Of a stretch of 64,000 nucleotides of DNA, positions 17,365-26,824 are shown one piece after another. Under the pieces are notes generated by a model, which was not told the DNA's origin, ran no database searches, and saw nothing but the letters and a program-made list of their open reading frames with translations. Position 1 is the stretch's first letter; each line of letters begins with the position of its first letter. A program made the translations under genes and the position numbers. This stretch comes from Acuticoccus sp. I52.16.1 (lineage in GTDB: Bacteria > Pseudomonadota > Alphaproteobacteria > Rhizobiales > Amorphaceae): NCBI RefSeq assembly GCF_022865125.1, contig NZ_CP094828.1, positions 1-64,000 on the forward strand. The letters run 5' to 3'.

Positions 17365-18366
17365 ATGGAAATCAAGCAGCTACGCTATTTCAAGCGTGTC
17401 GCAGACGCCGGCAGTGTGTCGCGCGCTGCGGCCGCGCTGTCGGTGGCGCAGCCCGCCGTCAGCCGACAGATCGCCAACCTGGAGGAAGCCCTCGGCACGC
17501 CGCTCTTCTTCCGCAACGGGCGCGGCGTGAAACTGACGGAGGCGGGCAAGCAGCTCTACGCCCACACCAACGACATCCTCGACGCGGTGCGCCACGCCGA
17601 GCAGAACGTGCGCGACACGGTGGGCGTCGCCAAGGGCACCCTCCTCATCGGCTCCACGCCGACGGTGGTGCGCTATATCGCCCCGCCGCTGCTGCGCCGC
17701 ATCGCCCGCAGCCACCCCGAGCTCGACCTCGAGTTCACGGAGGGCTTCTCCGGCTACGTCAACGAGTGGTTGTCCAACGGCCTGCTCGACGTCGCCATCC
17801 TGCACGACGCCACCCGCACGCAGCATTTCCTCACCGAGCCGCTGCTGCGCGAGGAGTTGGTCTTCGTCGCCGACGCGTCGGGTGACTGCGATACCGGCCC
17901 GGTGGCGCTGAGCGAGATGGCGGCTCACCGCCTCGTGCTGCCCCGCCGCAGCCACGGCCTGCGCCTGCTGGTGGAGCGCACCGCGGCGCAGTCCCGCGTC
18001 ACCTTCGATGTCGCCGCCGAAGTCGATTCGGTCGAGGCCATCAAGTCGATGGTGCGCGAGGACCGGCTGGCGACGATCCTGCCCCGCGGCGCGGTCTCGC
18101 CCGGCGAGGGGTTCACCGTGCGGCCGATCTGCGAGCCGGCGATGTCGCGCACGCTGATCCTGGCGACTTCCTCCCAGCGCCCCGTTTCGCAGACGACGCG
18201 CGCGGTGATTCAGGAGCTGAAGGCCGTGGTCCGGGTGCTGGCCGACGACGAGCTGTGGCCCGGCTCCGAGCGCTACACCGACCGGGCGCCCTCGTTCACC
18301 CCTAAGGGAGCTGTGGCGGCCGGGGTCGACCGCCCGATCGCGGATCCGCCACAGCGTCTCGTCTGA
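17365..18366 (+). CDS. LysR-family transcriptional regulator
   Basis: 333 residues. Typical winged helix-turn-helix at the N-terminus (MEIKQLRYFKRVADAGSVSRAAAALSVAQPAVSRQIANLEEALG) followed by the periplasmic-binding-like effector domain from ~90 (GTLLIGSTPTVVRYIAPPLL). The wording of the HTH and effector region resembles the Nac/CynR-like branch, but the effector cannot be told. The ATG at 17365 is the canonical LysR start; an upstream in-frame start would add 33 unrelated residues. The last ~45 residues are an unconserved tail. No divergent partner gene is adjacent, so targets are unclear. Confidence 0.9.
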   Translation: MEIKQLRYFKRVADAGSVSRAAAALSVAQPAVSRQIANLEEALGTPLFFRNGRGVKLTEAGKQLYAHTNDILDAVRHAEQNVRDTVGVAKGTLLIGSTPTVVRYIAPPLLRRIARSHPELDLEFTEGFSGYVNEWLSNGLLDVAILHDATRTQHFLTEPLLREELVFVADASGDCDTGPVALSEMAAHRLVLPRRSHGLRLLVERTAAQSRVTFDVAAEVDSVEAIKSMVREDRLATILPRGAVSPGEGFTVRPICEPAMSRTLILATSSQRPVSQTTRAVIQELKAVVRVLADDELWPGSERYTDRAPSFTPKGAVAAGVDRPIADPPQRLV

Positions 18367-18621
18367 CGGACCCCTGCAAACCGCACAAGGGTTGATCGGC
18401 CTGTTGCGGCACCGTAAGCCTCCGCCAACTTGTCGGAGTCATACGGTGCGCATCGCTCGTACGCCTAACGCCATGCCGGCGTGTCATGGTCCTCAACTCG
18501 TCGTGTCGCACTTGTCCGGATGCTTGGCCGGAGGCGCGCCGCCTCGCCCCGTCGCCGGGCCGGGCGCGCCCCGTCCCGCCGCCCGCACGGTCGCCGGGCC
18601 CGCCGTGCCGGGGTGGGTGCG

Positions 18622-21207
18622 TTGAAGCTGCCGTTCCTGCTGCGCTGGTCGACCGTCAAGGGGTTCGCCCGCCACCCGCAGTCCATGCTGTGGCACATCC
18701 AGTGGACCATGAACGCCAAGCGCTTCATGCGCGAGCGGCGCGATATCATCAAACACTTCGATAATCAGTTTTATCTCGAGACCTATCCCGAGCTGCGCAA
18801 CATGGTCTTCGGCCCGGCGCGGCATTACATCCTGCGCGGCTGGAAAGAGGGGCGCGACCCCTCCGAGCTGTTCTCGACCGCCGACTACCTCAACATGTAC
18901 GGCGACGTCGCGGTCGCCAAGATCAACCCGTTTCGCCACTGGCTGAAGAACGGGCGGGACGAGGGCCGCGTCGCCACCGTCTCGCGCGCGCGCCGCAGCG
19001 CCCTGTCGCAGCCGCGCGACCCGCTGGTGGTCCCCCCCGTCCCGGCCGCCGGCGACTGGGACCGCCTGCCGGCTCGCCTGATCGACCCGCCGACCGCGCA
19101 CGGCGTCAACGTCGTCATCCCGGTCTACAAGAGCCTGAAGCACGTCGCGGCGACCATCCGGTCCGTCCTCGAAGCGCAGAACGAGACGCCGTGCGAGTGC
19201 CTCGTCATCGACGACTGCTCGCCCGAACCGGAGGTGAGCGCGTTCCTGAAGATGCTGGCGGACAAGGGCCTCATCCGCCTCCTCGTGAACGAGGCGAACC
19301 TCGGCTTCGTCGGCACCGTCAACCGCGGCATGGCCCACAACGAGCACCGCGACGTGGTGCTGTTGAATGCCGACACCTTCGTCCACCACGGTTGGCTGGA
19401 CCGGCTGATGCGCCCGCTCCGCGACGACCCGCACGTCGCCACCGTGACGCCGCTGTCCAACAACGCCACCATCGCCAGCTACCCGCTCACCGTGGTCGAC
19501 AATTTCTACGAGCTGGAGGTCGATTCGGCGACGCTCGACCGCCTCGCCTTCGAGGCGAACGGCCACACCATCGTCGACGTGCCGACCGGGGTCGGCTTCT
19601 GCATGGCGATCCGCCGCACCGCGCTCGACCGGCTCGGCCTGTTCGACGCGGAGACGTTCGGTCTCGGCTACGGCGAGGAGTGCGACTTCTGCATGCGCGC
19701 CATCAAGGACGGGTGGCGCAACGTCTTCGCGACCGGGATCTACGTGCGGCACTTCGGGTCCGCCTCGTTCGGGCCGAGCCAGGCGTCCCGCTCGTCCAAA
19801 GCGCAGGAGCTTCTGGCGCAGAAGCATCCGGACTATGCCGGCCGCGTCGCCCGGCACGTCTCGGCCGATCCGCTCCTCCCCTCGCGCATCCTGTTCGACA
19901 TCGCGCGGCTGCGGGAGTTTCTGGGGCCGATCTCGATCGTCTTCTTCACCCACACGCGCGGCGGCGGCATCGAGACCTATCTGCGCAACACGCTGATGGC
20001 GCTGATCGCGGCGGGGATGAAGGACGTCGCCGACCGGGCGGTGGTGGTGCAGACCCAGGTTCAGGGCTTCGTGAAGATCTCCGCCTTCAACGAGCGGCCG
20101 CTGCCTTACCTTCCCAATCTCGAAGAGCTGAACATCGAGCGGCACAACAGCCTGCTCGACCGCATCCTCGAGGTGCTCGACCCTCAGCTGATCCACATGA
20201 ACACGTTCGCGGGGCTGTCGGCCGAATCGATCGGCCAGCTGATGGCCGCGCTGAAGCGCTGTGAAAAACCCTATTGGCACGTCTGGCACGACCATCAGCC
20301 GGTCTGCCCGCGCCTCACCTTCCTCGACGCCGAAGACCGCTATTGCGGCGAGACCGACGCCTCGCGCTGCGTCTCCTGTCTCGCCTCGACATCGACATCC
20401 TTCGAGTGGGTGCGGATCGAGGACTGGCGCGCCAGCTTCCGCGACTATCTCGCCGGGGCGGAGGTGGTCAGTGCGCCGTCCGAGGCGGCGGCCCTGCGCG
20501 CCCGCCGCCTGGCCGACGTCTCGAAGGTCAAGGTCCACCCCCACCCCGAGCCGGACCTCGACGACGTGCGCCCCCTCGCCCGGCCCAACCGCGGCGACGG
20601 GCTGCTGCGCATCTGCGTCCTCGGCGCGATCGGCCCGCACAAGGGCGCCTACCTGCTGCACGCGATGATCCGCGACATCGAGCATCGCAAGCTGCCGATC
20701 CACATCGACGTCGTCGGCTACACCGCCCTGAAAGAGATCCAGACCGGCCCCAACGTCACCGTGCACGGGCGCTATGCCGGCGAGGCGGACGCCATCCGCC
20801 GCATCCGCGAGTTGCAGCCGGACGTGGCGCTGATCTCCTCGATCTGGCCGGAGACCTACGTCTTCACCCTGTCGGTGCCGATGGCGCTGCACCTGCCGAC
20901 CGCCGCGCTCGACCTCGGCGCGCAGGGTGAGCGCGTGGCGCAATATTCGCGCGGCATCGTCCTCGACGCGCACCTGCGCGAGGATCCCCTCGCCCTCAAC
21001 GACGCGCTGCTGGCGATCGATCTCGACGCGGTCTGGTCACCCGAGGTGCCGCACCGCCACGCCAATCAGAGCCCCGTGGCGGACTGGTTCAGGGCGCGGG
21101 CTCCGGAGCTCTTGCCTCCGCCTCAGCCTCCTCGAGGTCGAACAGCGGCGGCTCCCGGTCCAGAAAGCGACGAACGATCAGCGCATCCGATTCGCGCGAT
21201 TCTTTGA
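18622..21207 (+). CDS. Large bi-modular glycosyltransferase (GT2 plus GT4-like)
   Basis: About 861 residues. An N-terminal module repeats a motif seen before polysaccharide glycosyltransferases (FYLETYPELR...HYILRGWKEGRDP and DYLNMYGDV...FRHWLKNGRDEGR). A GT2 domain runs from ~160 to ~390 (VNVVIPVYKS, CLVIDDCSP, DVVLLNADTFV as the DxD-type metal site, GYGEECDFCMRAI). A second module with THTRGGGIETYLRN at ~440 and CVLGAIGPHKGAYLLHAM near 662 looks like a GT4 transferase. It probably builds a surface glycan. Start is unsure: TTG 18622 after a GGGG run, or GTG 18613. Its last 119 bases overlap the convergent sulfotransferase gene. Confidence 0.85.
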   Translation: MKLPFLLRWSTVKGFARHPQSMLWHIQWTMNAKRFMRERRDIIKHFDNQFYLETYPELRNMVFGPARHYILRGWKEGRDPSELFSTADYLNMYGDVAVAKINPFRHWLKNGRDEGRVATVSRARRSALSQPRDPLVVPPVPAAGDWDRLPARLIDPPTAHGVNVVIPVYKSLKHVAATIRSVLEAQNETPCECLVIDDCSPEPEVSAFLKMLADKGLIRLLVNEANLGFVGTVNRGMAHNEHRDVVLLNADTFVHHGWLDRLMRPLRDDPHVATVTPLSNNATIASYPLTVVDNFYELEVDSATLDRLAFEANGHTIVDVPTGVGFCMAIRRTALDRLGLFDAETFGLGYGEECDFCMRAIKDGWRNVFATGIYVRHFGSASFGPSQASRSSKAQELLAQKHPDYAGRVARHVSADPLLPSRILFDIARLREFLGPISIVFFTHTRGGGIETYLRNTLMALIAAGMKDVADRAVVVQTQVQGFVKISAFNERPLPYLPNLEELNIERHNSLLDRILEVLDPQLIHMNTFAGLSAESIGQLMAALKRCEKPYWHVWHDHQPVCPRLTFLDAEDRYCGETDASRCVSCLASTSTSFEWVRIEDWRASFRDYLAGAEVVSAPSEAAALRARRLADVSKVKVHPHPEPDLDDVRPLARPNRGDGLLRICVLGAIGPHKGAYLLHAMIRDIEHRKLPIHIDVVGYTALKEIQTGPNVTVHGRYAGEADAIRRIRELQPDVALISSIWPETYVFTLSVPMALHLPTAALDLGAQGERVAQYSRGIVLDAHLREDPLALNDALLAIDLDAVWSPEVPHRHANQSPVADWFRARAPELLPPPQPPRGRTAAAPGPESDERSAHPIRAIL

Positions 21208-22072
21208 ACGTCGCCTCCCGTTCCTCCGCGGTCAGCAGCATGGCGAGCGGTCCGGTGGAGCGGTGCTTGCCCATCACCTGGGCCCGCTCGGCCTTCTTCT
21301 CCGCGTCCGTCATGTCGGACCGGTTGATCTCCAGCAGAAGCTGCACCCCTTCGGCCGACGGAGACGGGTTGACCCGGGCGACCGGGATCGTCTTGTCGAC
21401 GTCGGCGCCGATGGTGTCGCAGAAGGCGGCGAAGACGTTGTCCTTCACGTCCTGGTAGCGCAGCACGTGAACCTTCTGGGCGTGCGTCAGGTAGGCCCAG
21501 CGGTTGATGACGCGGAAGTAGTTGAGGCCCGAGCCGGTCTTGAACAGCGCCCGCTCGGCCCAGTCGCGGAAGTCGCGCGTCTCGCCGGACTTCACCGCCT
21601 GCAGGTAGGACGACATCGCCCACTCGTCCTGCCGGCGGATGAAGGCGACGACCTCGAACCGCGCCGGGGCGAACGCCGCCGCGACGGCCCGGTACATCGA
21701 CACCGGGAACGAGCCCCACCAATATTCGCTCGACAGGACGATGGTGTGGGCGTTTTCCGCCGCCGCGTCCGCCGCGATCCGGCGTGCGGTCTCGTTGAAG
21801 TAGCCGACGCGATCCTCGGGAATGTCGCCGGTGTGCATCCGCCAGGCGCCGGGGTGAATGGCCGCGGAAAGGAGATGGTGCGCGCCGGACGGCACTCCGT
21901 CCGGCCCGAAATGGACGCCGAGCCTGGAGTAGTGGACGCCGGCCGCCGCCAGCTCCTCGCGTCGCTTGAACAGCGCCGTCTGCAGCGCCGAGCTGCCGGT
22001 CTTCGTCGATCCGATGTGGATCACCACCCGCTTGATCGGCGCAGGTTCGCTCGAGGGCGTTTCGTTGTCCAA
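21089..22072 (-). CDS. Sulfotransferase-family protein
   Basis: 327 residues. The 5'-phosphosulfate-binding loop is visible near the N-terminus (VVIHIGSTKTGSSALQTALFKRR), followed by a helical domain and VVAFIRRQDEWAMSSYLQAV, which corresponds to the 3'-phosphate-binding strand-helix of PAPS-dependent sulfotransferases. No signal peptide. It probably sulfates a sugar, which fits the adjacent glycosyltransferase. The acidic C-terminal tail is encoded in the overlap with that gene. The start ATG is 115 bases from divergent rpiA. Confidence 0.75.
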   Translation of the reverse strand: MDNETPSSEPAPIKRVVIHIGSTKTGSSALQTALFKRREELAAAGVHYSRLGVHFGPDGVPSGAHHLLSAAIHPGAWRMHTGDIPEDRVGYFNETARRIAADAAAENAHTIVLSSEYWWGSFPVSMYRAVAAAFAPARFEVVAFIRRQDEWAMSSYLQAVKSGETRDFRDWAERALFKTGSGLNYFRVINRWAYLTHAQKVHVLRYQDVKDNVFAAFCDTIGADVDKTIPVARVNPSPSAEGVQLLLEINRSDMTDAEKKAERAQVMGKHRSTGPLAMLLTAEEREATFKESRESDALIVRRFLDREPPLFDLEEAEAEARAPEPAP

Positions 22073-22186
22073 GCGGACGCTCCATACTAGATCACACGCC
22101 GGGAAAACGACTTACCCGTCCCGGATGCACTGGCCCGGTGAATAGGGCCAACATCGCGGTGGGATCAACTCCGGTCAGGGGACGCA

Positions 22187-22873
22187 ATGAGCGATGCGAA
22201 GCGGCGCGTAGCCGAGGCGGCGGCCGAACTGGTGGAGCCGGGGATGCGGCTGGGCATCGGTACCGGCTCGACCGCGGCCTTTTTCATCGAGGCGCTGGGC
22301 CGCCGCGTGACGGGTGGACTGGAGATCCCGCCCGCCGCGGCGACCTCGCGCGCCACCGAGGACGCCGCCCGCAAGGCAGGCATCCCGCTTGTGGACATGA
22401 TGGGCCCGAACGCCCCCCGCGAACTGGACCTCGCGGTCGACGGTGCGGACGAGGTGGACCCCGAGCTGCGCCTCATCAAGGGCGGCGGCGCCTCACTCCT
22501 GCGCGAGAAGATCGTCGAGGCGCTGGCAGCGCGGCTGGTGGTCATCGTCGACGCCTCGAAGGTGGTGGATCGGCTCGGCGCGTTCCCGCTGCCGGTGGAG
22601 ATCGTGCCGTTCGGCTGGGCCTCCACCGCGCACCTCATCCGCGACCGGCTCGGCGTGGAGCCGAAGCTGCGGCAGGTCCGCGGCGAGACGCTGAAGACCG
22701 ACAACGGCAACTTCATCGTCGACTGCGCGTTCGGCTCGATCGCCGACCCGGAAGCCGCGGCACACACGCTCAGCCAGATTCCGGGCGTGGTGGAGCACGG
22801 GCTCTTTCTCGGCATGGCGAGCGAGGCGCTGGTATCCGACGGCCACGACGTGAGGCGGCTGGCGCCGGCCTGA
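22187..22873 (+). CDS. rpiA: Ribose-5-phosphate isomerase A
   Basis: Interconverts ribose-5-phosphate and ribulose-5-phosphate in the pentose phosphate pathway. 228 residues with all family blocks: GMRLGIGTGSTAAFFIEALG, DLAVDGADEVDPELRLIKGGGASLLREKIVE (catalytic Asp and Glu), VIVDASKVVDRLG and TDNGNFIVDCAFG. Cytoplasmic. It is the first gene of a rightward run and lies 11 bases before the TRAP permease, which suggests a common transcript although the functions differ. Confidence 0.97.
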   Translation: MSDAKRRVAEAAAELVEPGMRLGIGTGSTAAFFIEALGRRVTGGLEIPPAAATSRATEDAARKAGIPLVDMMGPNAPRELDLAVDGADEVDPELRLIKGGGASLLREKIVEALAARLVVIVDASKVVDRLGAFPLPVEIVPFGWASTAHLIRDRLGVEPKLRQVRGETLKTDNGNFIVDCAFGSIADPEAAAHTLSQIPGVVEHGLFLGMASEALVSDGHDVRRLAPA

Positions 22874-22884
22874 CCGGTGTGACC

Positions 22885-24687
22885 ATGGCCCTCCCCGAGC
22901 GGTGCCCCGCCTGGGTGCGCCGCATCCTCGCCATACCGCGTCTGCTCGAACGGGCCGCGAACCTCGCGGCGGCGCTGCTCCTGTGTGCCCTCGTCGCGGC
23001 GCTGGCGCTGAACGTCGCGGCCCGCGCGTTCGACCTTTCGATCGTCGGCGCGGCGCTGGTGGCGGGGTGGGCCTTCAGCGCCCTCGCCTTCGCGACGCTG
23101 CCGGCCCTCCTCGCCCACGACGAAGCCGGGCCGCGGGCGATCGTCGCCGCCGCCATCGCCGGGTTCGCCACCGCGACGCTCGCCGCCGGTCTCGTAGACG
23201 CCGCGAGCCGCGTCGGCGGGGTGGAGCCGGTGCTGGCGATCCCGCGGGCGTGGCGCTACGCCGCGGCGGCGGGATTTTCGGGGCTGGCGCTGGTCGCGGC
23301 GCTGCGGCGTCCGTGGTCGGCCCTGGGGCTGGCGCTGGGGGTCGCGGTCAGCACACTGCCGCTGGCACCGCAGCCGCCGCTGATCGGCGCGGCGGTGTTC
23401 GCGGCCGCACTGGCCTGCCGCACGCCGGTCGCGCTGGCGCTGGTGGCGGGCGTTGCGGTCTCGCCCGGACATCTCTCGGAGGCGGCGCTGGCGCAGAACC
23501 TCATGCGCGGCCTCTCGCCCTACGTCCTCCTCGCGATCCCGCTCTTCATCCTCGCGGCGGGGCTGATGCTGGCGGGCGGCATCGGTGAGCGGCTGGTCGC
23601 GGCGTCGGCCTGGTTCGCCGGCCGCCGGCGCAGCGCGCTGGGCGAGGCGAACGTGTTCGCCAGCACCTTCTTCGGCGGCGTCTCCGGCTCGTCAATTGCC
23701 GACGCGGCACTGGGCGCGCGCCTGCTGGTGCCGGCGATGATCGCGGCCGGCTACCCCGCCGCGCGCGCGGCGGCGATCACCGCCGCGTCGGCAGTCCTGC
23801 CCAACGTGTTGCCCCCGTCGATCGCGCTGCTGCTGGCGGCGGCCGCGACCGATCAGTCCGTCGGCGCGCTTTGGGTCGCGGGCCTGGGCGCGGGTCTCGT
23901 CCTCGCCGCGATGCTGTGGGCGTCGGTGCGCTTCACGCCCGTCGGCCCGCCCGCCCCCGCCGCGACGAAACCGCCGACGGCGCCTGCGACGACGCCTGAA
24001 CGCTCCGCGACGGATCGCCGCGGCCCGCCCCGGACCACGCCCGGCGCATCGCCCGCTCCGCTCGCGGAGCCGCCCGGCGCCAAGGTGCTGTGGGGGTTGC
24101 TGCCGCCCGTCCTCATCGCCGTGGCGGTGCTCGGCGGGTTGCGCCTCGGCGTCGTCACCTCGGTGGAGGCGGGGCTCCTGGCGGTGGGCATGGCGCTGCT
24201 CTTCGCGATCCCGGCCGGCATGCGCCCGATCCTCGCCGCCGTGTGGGATTGCGCGCTCCAGTCCGGCCGCGTCGCCCTCCTGATCGGCGCGGCAACCCCG
24301 GTCGGCTTCGTCTTCGCCACCAGCGGGATCGACGCGGCGGCCCTGCTTCCGGACGGCCCCGCTGTAGTGCAGCTCCTCGCCGCCTCGCTCATTGCCCTCC
24401 TCGTCGGCACCGTGCTCGACGTCGGCGCGGCGATCCTCCTGCTTCTCCCGGTCCTCGTCCCGGCGATCGGCGGCGACACCATCCACACCACCCTCGTCGT
24501 CACCGTGGCGCTGCTGCTAGGGGGCCTGACGCCCCCGGTCGGCATACTTGTGTTGGTGGTTAAAGATGCGACACAGATTGGGGGCGTCTACAGAGCGGTG
24601 TTGCCCTATCTGTTGGCGCTGATCGCCGGGCTGATCGCGCTGATCGCGATGCCCGCGCTCACCTCCGGCCTCGCCGGACTGGTCTGA
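22885..24687 (+). CDS. TRAP transporter fused permease (DctQ-DctM)
   Basis: 600 residues, inner membrane. Residues ~1-165 are the small DctQ-like four-helix part; the rest is the large DctM-like permease (SPGHLSEAALAQNLMRGLSPYVLLAIPLFILAA pattern near the start, FFGGVSGSSIADAALGARLLVPAM, VLPNVLPPSIALLLAA, GGLTPPVGILVLVVKDATQ near the end). A Pro/Thr/Arg-rich linker of about 45 residues (~350-395) interrupts the DctM part between helices, which is unusual. Drives uptake with the sodium gradient together with the downstream binding protein. ATG 22885 is chosen; the frame is open upstream only over rpiA. Confidence 0.88.
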   Translation: MALPERCPAWVRRILAIPRLLERAANLAAALLLCALVAALALNVAARAFDLSIVGAALVAGWAFSALAFATLPALLAHDEAGPRAIVAAAIAGFATATLAAGLVDAASRVGGVEPVLAIPRAWRYAAAAGFSGLALVAALRRPWSALGLALGVAVSTLPLAPQPPLIGAAVFAAALACRTPVALALVAGVAVSPGHLSEAALAQNLMRGLSPYVLLAIPLFILAAGLMLAGGIGERLVAASAWFAGRRRSALGEANVFASTFFGGVSGSSIADAALGARLLVPAMIAAGYPAARAAAITAASAVLPNVLPPSIALLLAAAATDQSVGALWVAGLGAGLVLAAMLWASVRFTPVGPPAPAATKPPTAPATTPERSATDRRGPPRTTPGASPAPLAEPPGAKVLWGLLPPVLIAVAVLGGLRLGVVTSVEAGLLAVGMALLFAIPAGMRPILAAVWDCALQSGRVALLIGAATPVGFVFATSGIDAAALLPDGPAVVQLLAASLIALLVGTVLDVGAAILLLLPVLVPAIGGDTIHTTLVVTVALLLGGLTPPVGILVLVVKDATQIGGVYRAVLPYLLALIAGLIALIAMPALTSGLAGLV

Positions 24688-24705
24688 CGCTAAAGGAGCC
24701 GTCCC

Positions 24706-25680
24706 ATGTTCCGCATCATTGCCGCCGCGATGGTCGCGGCCTCTCTCGCAGCGCCGCTGCCGGCGCTGGCGCAGGACAGCCTGACCGTCACCTCGCAATA
24801 CGGACCCGAGAAGCCGCAGAGCAAGTTCTGGGAGCGCTTCGCCGCCCTTGTCGAGGCGGCACGCCCCGGCATCTACAAGTTCAACATCGTCACCAACGGC
24901 GCGCTGGGCGGCGAGAAGGAGGAAGCCGAGGGCGTGCGCCTCGGCTCCATCACCGGCGCGCTGTCGACCGTCGCCAACCTCACCACCTGGGTGCCGGACG
25001 GTGCGGTGCTCGACCTCCCCTTCGTGTTCGATGGGCGCGAGCACATCATGGCCGCCATGAAGGGCCCGCTCGGCAAGCAGCTGCGCGCCGCCTACCGCGC
25101 CGAGGGGTTCGAGACGCCGGCTTTCATCATCTTCGGCGCCCGCCACCTCCTGTCCGACCGCCCGCTGACCAAGCCGGAGGACGTGAAGGGCCTCACCATG
25201 CGCGTGCTGGAGAGCGACCTCCACATCGCCCTGTGGCGCTACCTCGGAGCCGAGCCGACGGCGCTGCCGATCACCGAGACCTACACCGCGCTCGGCACCG
25301 GCGTCGTCGAGGCGATGGACCTCACCAAGTCCGGATACGAGGCGCTGAAGCTCTTCGAGGTGGCACCGGTCCTGTCGGAGACGGCGCACATCTGGGCGAT
25401 CGGCGTCGTCTACTTCGACCGCAACTTCTGGGAGAGTCTGCCGGAGAAGGATCAGGCGCTGTTCGAGGAGGCGGCGCAGAAGGCGGCCGCCTACTTCAAC
25501 ACCCTCGCCGAAGAGGAGCAGGACGAGGCGATGCGCCGCGCCATCGGCCAGCGCGCCGAGATGGTGGAGGTCGACCAGGGGCCCTGGCGCGAGGCCGTGG
25601 GCCCGTTCGTGCAAGATTATGTCGGCACGCTCTCCGGGTCGGCGGCGGAGGCACTCCGGGCGATCGAGGCGGCCCGTTGA
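24706..25680 (+). CDS. TRAP transporter solute-binding protein (DctP family)
   Basis: 324 residues with a Sec signal peptide (cleavage after ALA at ~22, LPALAQDS). The mature protein shows the DctP fold markers: GALGGEKEEAEGVRLGSI, PFVFDGREHIMAAM, GARHLLSDRPLTKPEDVKGLTMRV with the carboxylate-binding Arg in this last block, and ALGTGVVEAMDLTKSGYEALKLFEVA. It captures a carboxylated solute in the periplasm for the fused permease encoded 18 bases upstream. Ligand unknown. The neighbouring dipeptidase hints at a peptide-like or amide-linked compound. Confidence 0.93.
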   Translation: MFRIIAAAMVAASLAAPLPALAQDSLTVTSQYGPEKPQSKFWERFAALVEAARPGIYKFNIVTNGALGGEKEEAEGVRLGSITGALSTVANLTTWVPDGAVLDLPFVFDGREHIMAAMKGPLGKQLRAAYRAEGFETPAFIIFGARHLLSDRPLTKPEDVKGLTMRVLESDLHIALWRYLGAEPTALPITETYTALGTGVVEAMDLTKSGYEALKLFEVAPVLSETAHIWAIGVVYFDRNFWESLPEKDQALFEEAAQKAAAYFNTLAEEEQDEAMRRAIGQRAEMVEVDQGPWREAVGPFVQDYVGTLSGSAAEALRAIEAAR

Positions 25681-25727
25681 CGCTGCCCGGCTTCGGTCCG
25701 ACACTGGAGCCGGAGCGCAGGGAGCCT

Positions 25728-26798
25728 ATGAATCAACGCATCTTCGATGGGCACAACGACGTGCTTCTGCGTCTCTGGCGCCGCGATCGCACCGGTGAAC
25801 GGTTCTTCGGCAGCAACGCCGAGGGGCACGTCGACCTCGTGCGCGCGCGCCAGGGAGGCCTCGCCGGCGGGATCTTCGCCACCTTCGTGATGGACGAGCC
25901 CGGGACGGGTCGCACCGCGACGCAAGGCAGCGTCGACGCGCCCCCCGTCGGCCTCGCCCAGGAGCGCGCCTTGCAGGTGACGCTGGCGCAGCTCGCCATC
26001 GCCTTCCGCATCGAGCGTCGCTCCAAAGGCGAAGTCCGGATCTGCCGCACCTCCGCCGAAGTGCAGGCCGCGGTCGACGCCGGAACCTTCGCGATGATGC
26101 TGCACATGGAAGGCGCGGAGGCCATCGGCCCCGACCTCGACGAACTCGAGACGCTCTATGCCGCGGGCGTGCGCTCGCTCGGCCTGGTGTGGAGCCGGCC
26201 GACCGTGTTCGGCTACGGCGTCCCCTTCCGCTTCCCCTCCTCGCCCGACATCGGCGAGGGGCTGACGGAACGCGGCGTCGCCCTCGTCACGGCCTGCAAC
26301 GAGCTGGGCGTGATGGTCGATTGCAGCCACCTCAACGAGAAGGGCTTCTGGGACGTGGTGCGCGTCAGCCGGGCGCCGGTGGTCGCGACCCACTCCAACG
26401 CGCACGTCCTCTCCCCCTGCTCGCGCAACCTGACCGACGCGCAGATGGACGCCATTCGCGACAGCGAGGGCGTCGCCGGGCTCAACTTCGCCACCTCGTT
26501 CCTGCGCGACGATGGCCGGCGCGACCCCAACACCTCGCTCGACACCATGCGCCGGCACCTCGACCATATGCTCGAGAAACTCGGGCCCCGCGGTGTCGCC
26601 CTCGGGTCGGACTTCGACGGGGCGTTCCTGCCCTCCGGTATCGGCGACGCGACGGGGCTGCCGCGGCTGGTCGCGGCGATGCGGGCCGGCGGCTACTCGA
26701 ACGACCTGATCGACGCCATCTGCTACCGCAATTGGCTCGACGTTATGATTAGGACACAATCGCTCGGCCGTGGAACGGCGCCTGCTCCCGCACATTGA
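25728..26798 (+). CDS. M19-family (renal-type) membrane dipeptidase homologue
   Basis: 356 residues, zinc-dependent amidohydrolase fold. Metal ligands are visible: H9 and D11 (FDGHNDVLLR), bridging E128 (MLHMEGAE), H201 (DCSHLNEKGFWD) and H222 (VVATHSNAHVL), with late Asp in LGSDFDGAF. No signal peptide, so cytoplasmic, unlike the animal enzyme. It probably cleaves a dipeptide or similar amide brought in by the TRAP system, to which it is linked by a 47-base gap. Start ATG 25728 has GGGAG 6-10 bases upstream. Confidence 0.92.
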   Translation: MNQRIFDGHNDVLLRLWRRDRTGERFFGSNAEGHVDLVRARQGGLAGGIFATFVMDEPGTGRTATQGSVDAPPVGLAQERALQVTLAQLAIAFRIERRSKGEVRICRTSAEVQAAVDAGTFAMMLHMEGAEAIGPDLDELETLYAAGVRSLGLVWSRPTVFGYGVPFRFPSSPDIGEGLTERGVALVTACNELGVMVDCSHLNEKGFWDVVRVSRAPVVATHSNAHVLSPCSRNLTDAQMDAIRDSEGVAGLNFATSFLRDDGRRDPNTSLDTMRRHLDHMLEKLGPRGVALGSDFDGAFLPSGIGDATGLPRLVAAMRAGGYSNDLIDAICYRNWLDVMIRTQSLGRGTAPAPAH

Positions 26799-26824
26799 GT
26801 CCCGACCAGTATCGGGAGGCTAAT

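Noticed and set aside
18493-20973. 826-codon minus-strand open frame opposite the glycosyltransferase
   Set aside because: Antisense shadow; the plus-strand protein has clear GT2 and GT4 motifs.
22138-22884. N-terminal extension of the TRAP permease over rpiA
   Set aside because: The frame is open, but the peptide is Arg/Gly-rich shadow sequence and rpiA is certain; start moved to ATG 22885.
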